Source: Nocardioides sp. S-1144 (GTDB taxonomy: Bacteria > Actinomycetota > Actinomycetes > Propionibacteriales > Nocardioidaceae). Taken from it: DNA of 64,000 nt. Of the stretch, positions 8,128 through 17,208 are shown in pieces (position 1 is the first letter of the stretch; each line of letters begins with the position of its first letter). The notes below the pieces were generated by a model, which ran no database searches, had not been told where the DNA came from, and worked only from the letters and a program-made list of their open reading frames with translations. The DNA lies in contig NZ_CP040695.2 in assembly GCF_005954645.2 (NCBI RefSeq), positions 310,001 through 374,000 of the forward strand. Direction: 5' to 3'. Both the position numbers and the translations under genes were made by a program.

Positions 8128-8173
8128 CCGGAGGTTGACCAAGCGAGCGCAAGCGAGCGCCGACGAGACCCCG
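8128..8173 (+). repeat. 46-bp interspersed repeat, copy 3
   Basis: Same orientation as copy 2 and differs at three positions (for example GTTGACCAAG for GTTGAGCAAG). It starts 63 bp after copy 2 starts. The spacer between copies 2 and 3 is 17 nt. Confidence 0.83.
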
Positions 8174-8187
8174 GGACCTGCGGGCGA

Positions 8188-9555
8188 CTACCCGGCGAGG
8201 TAGCCCATCGCGGTGATCCGGGCGATCTCCTCCACCAGCGCCGGGTGGTTCGCGGCGTCGGCCGCGCGCCCGCCGTCGACGTAGCCGTCGGCGCCGCCAT
8301 CGTAGACGACGGTGACGCGGTTGGAGGCGCCGGAGTTCATCAGGGAGCCGAGCAGTGCGACGGGGTCGGAGCGGTCCTCCAGCGACAGCATCCGGGTCGA
8401 CTCGGGGATCCGCGGCACGTGGGCCGAGGGGGCGCCGGTGGTGACGACCTGGTCGATCACGAACCGGGTGGACGCCGGTGCGGCCGCCACCTCGGCCGCG
8501 GTGACGCCGCCCTGGGCCGAGCCCACGAGCATCACCCGGGCGTCGGTGTCGGACCCGATCGCCTGCTCGATGCTGCGGACGACGTGCCCGGCGTAGGACG
8601 AGTGGTCGCCGCCCACGAGCCGCAGCCGCCCGCCGGTGCCGCCGTCGGGCCCGTGGAGGTAGGCGATGTAGCGGCTGGGCGCGACGGAGCGCACGACCAC
8701 GGTGGTGCGGGTCTCGTGCAGCGCGGTGAGCAGCTCGGCGAGGTTGCGGGGCGCGCCGCCCGGTGACGGGGCGGTCGCGGCGTCGGGGAGCTCGGAGGCG
8801 GCGTCGACCAGGCCGCCGGCGACGTCGCGCAGCGAGGCGGCGAAGGTGGACGGGAACGGCTCGACGTCGATCGCCCGGAGCCCGCCCCGGCCGGCCAGCC
8901 GGCCGTGGTCGCCGGAGAGGATCCCGGCGGTCAGCAGGGCCCGCATCTGGAGGCCGTCGAGCAGGCCACCGCCGCCGCTGGTGACGTGCTCCATCAGCTC
9001 GGGGTTGGAGTCGGCGAGCTCGTTGAGGTAGGCCGCGACGCCGTCGCGGTCGAGCGCGTCGGTCTCGATCAGGCCGGCCGACACGATGGCGCCGCCGAGG
9101 GCCACCTCGGGCGCGAGGTAGCCGATCGCGCGGCCCGCGATCGACCCGAGCGTCTTGTACGCCGCGATCTGCAGCTCGTCGATCCACCGGTAGGTGAGCA
9201 CGGTCGCGCGGAGCACGAGCGCGTCCGCGTCGAGCTCGATCGAGCGCGCCAGCAGCCCGTGCTTGCCGGTGGTGGCGGCGCGGACGTCGTCCTCGACCTG
9301 TGCGTGGGTGGCCGGGGAGAGCGGGGCGGACTCGGCGAAGGCGGGGTCGGCGACCACGTCGGCGCCGAGCTGGGCGCGCTGGCGCATCTCCTCGCCCGAG
9401 CCGTCGAAGAGCGAGGCCAGCCGCATCATCCGGTCGTAGCGGTCGGCGAGGTCGGCGGCCTCGGAGTCGGTGGCCGGCACCCGGCGCTGCTCGGCGGCGG
9501 CGGCCGCGACCACCGAGGCCTGGCTGGTGGGGTCCTCCTCCGCGCGCCCGGTCAC
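8188..9555 (-). CDS. ESX-associated hydrolase-fold protein lacking the nucleophile
   Basis: A 455-aa protein, last of a three-gene minus operon; GTG 9555 overlaps the previous stop (GTGA). The first 250 residues are helical, like the N-terminal halves of large ESX-linked proteins. The last 200 look like an alpha/beta-hydrolase: ARVMLVGSAQGGVTAAEVAA, VVTTGAPSAHVPRIPES, SLEDRSDPVALLGS and ANHPALVEEI. At the nucleophile elbow, where active relatives have G-x-S-x-G, this one reads G-S-A-Q-G, so the catalytic Ser appears replaced by Ala. It may be a binding protein or secreted effector rather than an enzyme. The function call is an inference. Confidence 0.7.
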   Translation of the reverse strand: MTGRAEEDPTSQASVVAAAAAEQRRVPATDSEAADLADRYDRMMRLASLFDGSGEEMRQRAQLGADVVADPAFAESAPLSPATHAQVEDDVRAATTGKHGLLARSIELDADALVLRATVLTYRWIDELQIAAYKTLGSIAGRAIGYLAPEVALGGAIVSAGLIETDALDRDGVAAYLNELADSNPELMEHVTSGGGGLLDGLQMRALLTAGILSGDHGRLAGRGGLRAIDVEPFPSTFAASLRDVAGGLVDAASELPDAATAPSPGGAPRNLAELLTALHETRTTVVVRSVAPSRYIAYLHGPDGGTGGRLRLVGGDHSSYAGHVVRSIEQAIGSDTDARVMLVGSAQGGVTAAEVAAAPASTRFVIDQVVTTGAPSAHVPRIPESTRMLSLEDRSDPVALLGSLMNSGASNRVTVVYDGGADGYVDGGRAADAANHPALVEEIARITAMGYLAG

Positions 9556-10484
9556 GACGCCACGTCCGCGAGCACGGGGGCGAGGTCGACGGCGAGCTCG
9601 GTGGGCTGGACGGCGCGGATCTCGACCCGGGTGCCGCCCTCGGACTGGTGCGGGTGCAGGGTCCGCCACCCGTCGGCCAGCAGCACCCACGACCGGACGC
9701 CGACCACGGAGGTCGGCTCGCGGGAGACGTCGGCGACCAGCACCCGCAGCCGGCCCTGCGCCTCGGCGCCGAGGGCCTGCAGGAGCCCGGGAACCTCGGC
9801 CGCGGGGACCGGGCGGCCGTCGGCGTCGACGACCTGGTCGGCGTGCTGGGCGGTGAGCACCTGGAGCACGTCGGTGCGACCGCTCGCGCCGGCCTCGACG
9901 GCGGCGTCGGCCAGCTCGTAGGGCAGGTCGAGGAAGGAGGGGACCGACGACTCGCGCATCGCGAGGTCCTCGGGGACGACGCCGACCCGGCCGAGCTCGT
10001 CGGGCCACGCCGCCGTCGGGAACCACGCGAGCTCGAAGACGATGCCGTCGCTGGTGGCCAGCGTCGCGACCGCGTCGTCGTTGGCGCGGTGCCAGGCCTT
10101 GACCTGCACGGCCTCGACCGCCACGTCGATGTCGAGGGCGTAGGTGGGGGTCGCGAGGAGGCCGACCGCGCCGGCGAGGCCGTCGTCGACGACGCCGTTG
10201 ACGAGCAGGCCGCGGCGGGTCAGCGAGACCTCGGGGTCGTGCAGCGCCGCGACGGCGGCGAGGTAGGCCTGGTCCTGGGCGCTGCCGCGGCTCGCGCCGA
10301 GACGGTCCTCCAGCGACGGCGCGCCGTCGGCGTCGGGTGCGCGCACGTCGAAGGGCAGCGGCGCCCCGCCGGCGCGCTCGGCGACGAGCTGGAGCTCGAG
10401 CAGGGTCAGGGCCACCCGGCGCGGCAGCGCGTCGAACAGCGAGGACGGCGGCGGGGCCGGCGTGCTCAGGTCGATCGTGGTCAC
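9552..10484 (-). CDS. ESX secretion-associated (possibly EspG-like) protein
   Basis: A 310-aa soluble protein starting at GTG 10484, second gene of the operon. It has the alternating alpha/beta pattern of actinobacterial EspG chaperones, for example VALTLLELQLVAERAGGAPL and LLVNGVVDDGLAGAVGLLAT. No catalytic motif or membrane segment is visible. EspG proteins keep ESX substrates soluble before export. The gene upstream encodes a WXG-like protein that could be its client. The family assignment is tentative and rests on context and size. Confidence 0.55.
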   Translation of the reverse strand: MTTIDLSTPAPPPSSLFDALPRRVALTLLELQLVAERAGGAPLPFDVRAPDADGAPSLEDRLGASRGSAQDQAYLAAVAALHDPEVSLTRRGLLVNGVVDDGLAGAVGLLATPTYALDIDVAVEAVQVKAWHRANDDAVATLATSDGIVFELAWFPTAAWPDELGRVGVVPEDLAMRESSVPSFLDLPYELADAAVEAGASGRTDVLQVLTAQHADQVVDADGRPVPAAEVPGLLQALGAEAQGRLRVLVADVSREPTSVVGVRSWVLLADGWRTLHPHQSEGGTRVEIRAVQPTELAVDLAPVLADVAS

Positions 10485-10516
10485 GGGAGTCCTGTCGGGC
10501 TGGTGGGGTCGGGTTC

Positions 10517-10975
10517 TCAGAGGCCGGGCAGCTCGACCGCGAGCCAGTCGCGGTGCCCGGCGGGCGGCGGGTCGAAGGCGGCCAGGACGACGTCGTCGTG
10601 GTCGGGCTCGATCCGGGCCCCGCCCGGTGCGCCGTCCGCGTCGGCGTTCGCCTGCTCGACCCGGGCGAGGCGGGTGCGGGCCTCGGCGACCAGGTCGCCG
10701 GCCCGCCGCTCGACCTCGGCGATCGCGTCCTTGGCGGTGTCGACCTCGAGGACGTGCTTGTCGAGGGCCTCGGCCGCGGCGTCGTGGTCGGCGGCGGCCG
10801 CCCGGAGGTGGCTGGCCCGCTCGGTGACCCGGACCCGCATCGAGTCGGCGGCCCGCCCGGACCACCCGACGACCTCGGTGTGGGCGACGAGCTGGTCGGC
10901 CATGGTGCGGATGTCGGTGGCCTGCTCGCGCAGCTGGTCGGCGCGGCGGCGCATCACGTCGGTGTCGCCGTACAT
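10517..10975 (-). CDS. WXG100/EspC-like type VII secretion protein
   Basis: A 152-aa helical protein heading the operon. Two long helices (MRRRADQLREQATDIRTMAD and RVTERASHLRAAAADHDAAA) are joined by VVGWSGRAADSM, a W-x-G turn (Trp38-Ser39-Gly40) as in WXG100 and EspC-like ESX substrates. It is longer than a classical WXG100 protein (about 100 aa). No YxxxD/E export signal is seen. GGGGAGGA upstream supports ATG 10975. It is probably secreted by, or loads clients for, the ESX machine encoded 8 kb away. Confidence 0.68.
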   Translation of the reverse strand: MYGDTDVMRRRADQLREQATDIRTMADQLVAHTEVVGWSGRAADSMRVRVTERASHLRAAAADHDAAAEALDKHVLEVDTAKDAIAEVERRAGDLVAEARTRLARVEQANADADGAPGGARIEPDHDDVVLAAFDPPPAGHRDWLAVELPGL

Positions 10976-11080
10976 CGGTGGTCCTCCCCGTCGCGGCCCG
11001 GTCGCCGGGCCCCTTCCCTCCACCACCCCGGACGAAACCGGGACGGATCCCCCCGACCGTACCGCCCGCGTGGCTCGGAG

Positions 11081-12277
11081 TCAGGGCGCGAGCACCGGGG
11101 CGAGGCGGTCGAGGGCCTCGACGATGCGCGACTCGGGCCCGGCGAAGGAGAAGCGCACGAACCGGCCGCCGTCGACGGTGTCGAAGTCGACCCCGGTCGC
11201 GAGCGCGACCCCGGTCCGCGCGAGGACGTCGTGGGCGAAGGTCATCGAGTCCGACGTCAGGTGCCCGACGTCGGCGTAGGCGTAGAACGCGCCGTCGGCG
11301 GGGGCCAGGCCCGTCACGCCGAGCCGGGCGAGCCCGTCGAGGAGCAGGCGCCGGTTGCCGGCGTACCGGGCGACGTGGCCGTCGAGCTCGGCGTAGGCGT
11401 CGTCGCCGAACGCCGCCACGCACGCCCGCTGCGCCAGCACCGGCGGGCAGATCGTGAAGTTGCCGGTGAGCACGTCGACCGCGCGCCGCAGCCGCTCGGG
11501 CACCAGCATCCAGCCGATCCGCCACCCGGTCATCGAGAAGTACTTGGAGAACGAGCAGAACACCACGGCCTCGCGGCTGGTCTCCCAGGCGCTCCGGGCC
11601 AGCCGCTCCGCCCCGGCGGCCGGGTACTCGATGCCGTGGTAGATCTCGTCGCTGATCAGCTGGACGCCGTTCTCGTCGCAGTACGTCGCCAGCGCCGCCA
11701 GCTCGCTCGGCAGCAGCATCGTGCCGGTCGGGTTCGCCGGGCTGGCCACGACGAGCCCCCGGAGCCCGCCCGGCGACGCGACGAGCTCGGCGACCTGGTC
11801 GACCGTCGGCTGGAACCGGGTCCCGGGACCGGTCGGGACCTCCACGACCTCGCACCCGAGCGCGGCGAGCACGTTGCGGTAGCAGGGGTAGCCCGGCCGG
11901 GCGATCGCGACGCGGTCACCCACCTCGAACGCCGCCAGGAACGCCAGCAGGAACCCGCCGCTGCTGCCCGTGGTCACCACGACCTCGTCGGGGTCGACGT
12001 CGATGCCCCGGGTGCGCCGGTGGTGCCCGGCGATGGCCTCCCGCAGCTCGCGGATCCCGGTGGCCGGCGTGTAGCCGAGCGGCTCGCCGGAGCGCAGCAG
12101 CCGCACCGCCTCGTCGTTGACCGCCCGGGGTGCGCCGGTGCTCGGCTGCCCGGCCAGCAGGTCGACCAGGTCGCCGTGGGTGCGCTGGCGCTCGGTGCCC
12201 GCCGCCAGCAGGTCCATGACGTGGAACGGCGGCACGTTCGCGCGCTGCGCGGCCTGCATCCGGGCGAGTCGGCTCAC
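11081..12277 (-). CDS. Class I/II pyridoxal-phosphate aminotransferase
   Basis: A 398-aa fold-type I aminotransferase. Visible motifs are VVVTTGSSGGFLLAFLAAF (PLP phosphate), ASPANPTGTMLLPSELAAL (the NPTG loop), ISDEIYHGIEY (Asp/Tyr contacting PLP) and VFCSFSKYFSMTGWRIGW, which carries the Schiff-base lysine. FVRFSFAGPESRI holds the carboxylate-binding Arg. The substrate cannot be read from the sequence; relatives act on aromatic amino acids or aspartate. It starts at GTG 12277 and looks monocistronic. Confidence 0.9.
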   Translation of the reverse strand: MSRLARMQAAQRANVPPFHVMDLLAAGTERQRTHGDLVDLLAGQPSTGAPRAVNDEAVRLLRSGEPLGYTPATGIRELREAIAGHHRRTRGIDVDPDEVVVTTGSSGGFLLAFLAAFEVGDRVAIARPGYPCYRNVLAALGCEVVEVPTGPGTRFQPTVDQVAELVASPGGLRGLVVASPANPTGTMLLPSELAALATYCDENGVQLISDEIYHGIEYPAAGAERLARSAWETSREAVVFCSFSKYFSMTGWRIGWMLVPERLRRAVDVLTGNFTICPPVLAQRACVAAFGDDAYAELDGHVARYAGNRRLLLDGLARLGVTGLAPADGAFYAYADVGHLTSDSMTFAHDVLARTGVALATGVDFDTVDGGRFVRFSFAGPESRIVEALDRLAPVLAP

Positions 12278-12395
12278 GGCCGGAGCCTACGGGTCGGCCC
12301 GCCGGGCCGGGGCCGAGTGTCGGTGGCAGGAAGTCGTGGTACACGGTCACGTCTGCCACTGGTGGCCGGATCTCGATGGGCGCAGGATTGCTGAC

Positions 12396-12557
12396 ATGAC
12401 CTTCCTCCTGCTCCTCACCGCCCTCGCGGTCCTCGCCCTCGTCGGCGTCCTCCGCTCCGTCCTCCACGACGGGCCCGCGCGCCCGCCCCTCTCGCACGCG
12501 GTCGACCCCGACTTCACGACCCCGTCCAGCACCGCCCACCTGCGCCGCGCCGCCTGA
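12396..12557 (+). CDS. Small single-pass membrane protein
   Basis: A 53-aa protein. TFLLLLTALAVLALVGVLRS forms one membrane helix, then a short cytoplasmic tail rich in Pro, Arg and Ser (HDGPARPPLSHAVDPDFTT). Codon use is normal for the window. A 7-bp inverted repeat (GTGGCAG...CTGCCAC, 12323-12359) lies upstream in the intergenic space shared with the divergent aminotransferase. Function unknown. No clear ribosome binding site was seen, so confidence is moderate. Confidence 0.55.
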   Translation: MTFLLLLTALAVLALVGVLRSVLHDGPARPPLSHAVDPDFTTPSSTAHLRRAA

Positions 12558-12576
12558 CCCGGCGTCCGGCCACCGG

Positions 12577-12582
12577 TAGCCT
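12577..12582 (+). promoter_or_regulatory. -10 element TAGCCT of a leaderless NUDIX mRNA
   Basis: TAGCCT ends 6 nt before GTG 12589, the spacing expected when transcription starts on the start codon. There is no Shine-Dalgarno sequence between them. Confidence 0.55.
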
Positions 12583-12588
12583 CCCGGG

Positions 12589-13044
12589 GTGCACTACACC
12601 CAGTACGACACCCGGGTCGCGACGTACGCGCTGATCCTCGACGACCAGGACCGGATCCTGCTGACCTGGTGGAACGGCGAGGGCCGGTTCACGCCCGGGT
12701 GGAGCCTGCCGGGCGGCGGCGTCGACCTCGAGGAGGGCCTCGAGGAGTCGCTGGTGCGCGAGGTGCGCGAGGAGGCCGGGTACGACGTGGTCGTCGGTGC
12801 CCCGCTGACCACCCACTCCTGGTTCCGCCACGACGAACCGCGACCGTTCAAGGCGGTCCGCGTCATCTTCGACGCCACGATCGTCGGTGGCGTCCTGGGC
12901 ACCCTCGAGGTCGGCGGTTCCACCGACTTCGCGCAGTGGATGCCGATCGCGGACGTGGCGGCGCAGCCGAGCCGCGCCGAGATCGTCGACGTGGCCGTCT
13001 CGGCCCACCTCGCCCGCACCGGTCGTGGCGTCGAGGACCGTTAG
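12589..13044 (+). CDS. NUDIX hydrolase
   Basis: A 151-aa NUDIX hydrolase starting at GTG 12589. The NUDIX box is complete: GGGVDLEEGLEESLVREVRE followed by EAGYDVV, matching GX5EX7REUXEEXGU. It follows a typical beta-rich N-terminus (VATYALILDDQDRILLTWW). Such enzymes cleave nucleoside diphosphates linked to another group; the substrate is not predictable. It is probably translated from a leaderless mRNA (TAGCCT 6 nt upstream). Confidence 0.9.
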   Translation: MHYTQYDTRVATYALILDDQDRILLTWWNGEGRFTPGWSLPGGGVDLEEGLEESLVREVREEAGYDVVVGAPLTTHSWFRHDEPRPFKAVRVIFDATIVGGVLGTLEVGGSTDFAQWMPIADVAAQPSRAEIVDVAVSAHLARTGRGVEDR

Positions 13045-13079
13045 ACTCCGAGCCCGCCACCCCGACGGCCCGAGGTGAC

Positions 13080-13145
13080 ATGACCGACGCTCGACGCGCA
13101 CCGTTCCCGCAGCGGTGCGCCCTCGTGCCGGACGGGCCCGCATGA
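13080..13145 (+). CDS. Candidate upstream leader peptide of the antiporter gene
   Basis: A 21-codon frame (MTDARRAPFPQRCALVPDGP, then Ala and stop) whose TGA overlaps the antiporter ATG as ATGA. It begins after CGAGGTG, a plausible ribosome site. A -10-like TAGACT (13042-13047) lies upstream over the NUDIX stop codon. An 8-bp stem (GCGCACCG/CGGTGCGC, 13096-13120) is inside it. It could couple or attenuate antiporter translation. It may also be a chance frame. Confidence 0.4.
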   Translation: MTDARRAPFPQRCALVPDGPA

Positions 13146-14635
13146 CCTTCGACCTGCACCAGTTCGACCAGTTCGTCCTGATCGGGTCGGTGGTCACCCT
13201 CGCCGCGATCCTGGCCGTGCGGCTCTCGAGCCGGGCCGGGCTGCCGAGCCTGCTGATCTACCTGCTCATGGGCGTGGTGCTCGGTGAGTCGGTCATCGGC
13301 ATCGACTTCGAGGACGCCGAGCTGGCGCACGCCCTCGGGTTCGGGGCGCTGGCGATCATCCTGGCCGAGGGCGGTCTCACCACCAGCTGGCGCGAGGCCC
13401 GGCCCGCGATGCGGCTCGGGCTGTCGCTGGCGACGGTCGGGATCGCGGTCTCGGTCGCCGTGGTCGCGATCGGCTCCCACTACCTGCTCGGGCTGCCCTG
13501 GGAGCTGGCGGTGCTGCTCGGGGCGGTCTGCTCGCCGACCGACGCGGCGGCGGTGTTCTCGGTGCTGCGCGTGGTGCCGCTGCCCAAGCGGCTGATCGGG
13601 TCGCTGGAGGCGGAGTCGGGTCTCAACGACGCCCCCACCGTCGTGCTCGTCACCCTCATCTCCACCGGCGCGGTCGCCGACCAGGGGGTGCTCGGGATGT
13701 TCGCGATCATCGTCTTCGAGCTCGTCGTCGGCGTGGCGTTCGGGTTGGGAGCCGGGTTCGGTGGCGCCTGGCTGATGCGGCGGGTCGCGCTGCCGTCGTC
13801 CGGGCTGTACCCGCTGGCCGTGCTCTGTCTCGCCTTCCTGTCCTACGGCGCCTCGGTCGCGGTTCACGCCAGCGGGTTCGCCGCCATCTACGTCGCCGCC
13901 CTGGTGCTCGGCAACGCCGACCTGCCGCACCGCGGGACGACCCGCTCGTTCGCGGAGGGCATCGCCTGGCTCGCCCAGATCGGGCTGTTCGTGATGCTCG
14001 GGCTGCTGCTGTCGCCGGCCCGGATCGACCTCGACGTCGTCGTGCTCGCCGTCACCGCCGGGCTGATCCTCACCTTCGTGGCCCGGCCGGTCTCGGTGCT
14101 CGTCAGCAGCGTGGTGCAACCGATGCCGTGGCGGGAGGTGACGTTCCTGTCGTGGGCCGGCCTGCGCGGCGCGGTCCCGATCGTGCTGACGACGATCCCG
14201 CTCGCCGAGGGCGTCGACGACGCCGAGAAGCTCTTCGACATCGTCTTCGTGATCGTCATCGTCTACACGCTGCTGACGGGCCCGACGCTGCCGCTGGTCG
14301 CCCGGGTGCTCGGCGTCGACCGCAAGTCCGAGCCCCGCGACCTCGACCTCGAGGCCGCCCCCCTCGAGCGGGTGCAGGCCGACCTGCTGCAGATCACCAT
14401 CACCCCGCTCTCGCACCTGCACGGCGTCGAGGTCGGGGAGCTGCGCCTGCCGAAGGGTGCCTCGGTCTCCCTGGTGATCCGGGCGGGCGAGACGCTGGTG
14501 CCCGAGCGCCGCACGGTGCTCAAGCACGGCGACGACCTGCTGGTGGTCACGCCACGCAAGCTGCGGGAGCGCACCGAGGAGCGGCTGCGCCAGGTCAGCG
14601 CCCGGGGCCGGCTGGGTCAGTGGCTCGACGAGTGA
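13142..14635 (+). CDS. Potassium (or sodium)/proton antiporter, CPA1 with TrkA-C domain
   Basis: A 497-aa antiporter. About 12 membrane helices include LLIYLLMGVVLGESVIGIDF, LGFGALAIILAEGGLTT and the conserved CSPTDAAAVFSVLR and EAESGLNDAPTVVLVT segments, which carry the ion-binding Asp residues. A soluble C-terminal domain, LERVQADLLQITITPLSHLH to HGDDLLVVTPRKL, is a TrkA-C/RCK-C module like that of NhaP2/CvrA. It exchanges K+ or Na+ for H+ across the cytoplasmic membrane. ATG 13142 overlaps a short upstream frame. Confidence 0.9.
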   Translation: MTFDLHQFDQFVLIGSVVTLAAILAVRLSSRAGLPSLLIYLLMGVVLGESVIGIDFEDAELAHALGFGALAIILAEGGLTTSWREARPAMRLGLSLATVGIAVSVAVVAIGSHYLLGLPWELAVLLGAVCSPTDAAAVFSVLRVVPLPKRLIGSLEAESGLNDAPTVVLVTLISTGAVADQGVLGMFAIIVFELVVGVAFGLGAGFGGAWLMRRVALPSSGLYPLAVLCLAFLSYGASVAVHASGFAAIYVAALVLGNADLPHRGTTRSFAEGIAWLAQIGLFVMLGLLLSPARIDLDVVVLAVTAGLILTFVARPVSVLVSSVVQPMPWREVTFLSWAGLRGAVPIVLTTIPLAEGVDDAEKLFDIVFVIVIVYTLLTGPTLPLVARVLGVDRKSEPRDLDLEAAPLERVQADLLQITITPLSHLHGVEVGELRLPKGASVSLVIRAGETLVPERRTVLKHGDDLLVVTPRKLRERTEERLRQVSARGRLGQWLDE

Positions 14636-14636
14636 G

Positions 14637-14650
14637 CCGGTCGCGACCGG
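14637..14650. terminator. Short palindrome between convergent genes
   Basis: A perfect 14-bp palindrome, CCGGTCGCGACCGG, fills the gap between the antiporter stop and the LytR_C gene stop. It may act as a weak bidirectional terminator; the stem is short. Confidence 0.4.
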
Positions 14651-15187
14651 TCAGCCGAGGCTGGCGGGGGAGCAGACGGTGACGTCGCTCCTCAGCACGA
14701 GCTGCTCCTTGCCGGCGCGGACGCCGGGGAACTTGTCGCCGACCACGACCGTGATGCCGTCCGCGCTGCTGCCGCGCTCGACGACCTCGACCCTGCCGGT
14801 GAGGTAGCCCGCGACCAGCCGGACGGCGGGCGTGCGGCCCTCGGGGCTCCAGATCTCGACGGAGGCGACGTCCTCGCCGGTGAGGTTGGAGATGCGGCCG
14901 CGCGCGAAGCCACGGGCCTCGAGGTCGTCGAGGGTGACGCCGGCGAGACCGGTGCGCTCGCCGGCGTTGAGCACCGTCACCGTGAGCTGCGCCGGCCGCA
15001 GGATGTCGCCGGCGGTGAGGTCGTCGTCGACGCAGAGCGGCGGGTCGGCGCTCTCGGGGAAGGGCTCGGAGACGGCGTTCAGGCCGCGGGTGACCCCGAG
15101 GGCGAGCAGCAGCGCGAGGACGGCGAGCGTGACGATGGTGCGGACGTGGCCCAGCAGGCCCGGGCTGACGTCCTGGGGGCCGCTCAC
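14651..15187 (-). CDS. LytR C-terminal domain (LytR_C) membrane-anchored protein
   Basis: A 178-aa protein with one N-terminal membrane helix (IVTLAVLALLLALGVTRGL) and an extracytoplasmic LytR_C-type domain: LTVTVLNAGERTGLAGVTLDD, GRISNLTGEDVASVEIWSP and ITVVVGDKFPGV. LytR_C domains are linked to cell-wall glycopolymer enzymes, but here the catalytic LCP domain is absent. GTG 15187 overlaps the stop of the upstream gene (GTGA), so the pair is an operon. Confidence 0.82.
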   Translation of the reverse strand: MSGPQDVSPGLLGHVRTIVTLAVLALLLALGVTRGLNAVSEPFPESADPPLCVDDDLTAGDILRPAQLTVTVLNAGERTGLAGVTLDDLEARGFARGRISNLTGEDVASVEIWSPEGRTPAVRLVAGYLTGRVEVVERGSSADGITVVVGDKFPGVRAGKEQLVLRSDVTVCSPASLG

Positions 15188-15486
15188 CGCACGCCGTCCA
15201 TCTCGAGGACGCGGGCGTGCAGGACGTTGCGCTGGTGCAGGGCGGCGCGCAGCGCGCGGTGCAGCCCGTCCTCGAGGTAGAGCTCGCCCTGCCAGCGGAC
15301 GACGTGGGCGAACAGGTCGCCGTAGAAGGTGCCGTCCTCCTCCAGGAGGGCGGCCAGCTGCAGGGTGTCCTTGGTGGTGACGAGCTCGTTGAGCCGCACC
15401 TGCCGCGGCGGGAGGTTTGCCCAGGCCGAGGAGGTGAGCCCGTGCGCGGGGTAGGGCCGGCCGTCCCCGACGCGCTTGAAGATCAC
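15184..15486 (-). CDS. Conserved actinobacterial protein, VapB-antitoxin-like annotation
   Basis: A 100-aa protein, VIFKRVGDGRPYPAHGLTSS at the start, then PPRQVRLNELVTTKDTLQLA and FYGDLFAHVVRWQGELYLED, ending in RALRAALHQRNVLHARVLEM. Close homologues are very common in actinobacteria and, as I recall, are often labelled VapB-family antitoxin. No toxin gene is adjacent, so that label is doubtful. It starts at GTG 15486, 7 nt from TACACT (leaderless), and is coupled to the LytR_C gene. Confidence 0.75.
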   Translation of the reverse strand: MIFKRVGDGRPYPAHGLTSSAWANLPPRQVRLNELVTTKDTLQLAALLEEDGTFYGDLFAHVVRWQGELYLEDGLHRALRAALHQRNVLHARVLEMDGVR

Positions 15487-15493
15487 GTCGGCG

Positions 15494-15524
15494 AGTGTAA
15501 ACGCCCGTGGCGGTCTCCTAGTCT
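15494..15524. promoter_or_regulatory. Divergent leaderless promoter pair
   Basis: TACACT on the minus strand (15499-15494) lies 7 nt before GTG 15486. TAGTCT on the plus strand (15519-15524) lies 7 nt before ATG 15532. Both spacings fit transcripts that begin at the start codon. The two -10 elements are only 19 bp apart, so polymerase binding at one would exclude the other. Confidence 0.6.
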
Positions 15525-15531
15525 TCACCGC

Positions 15532-17204
<1,673 letters not shown>

Positions 17205-17208
<4 letters not shown>

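Noticed and set aside
15184-15486. Toxin-antitoxin locus
   Set aside because: No toxin-like gene is adjacent; the neighbour is a LytR_C protein, and the same pairing is common in actinobacteria.
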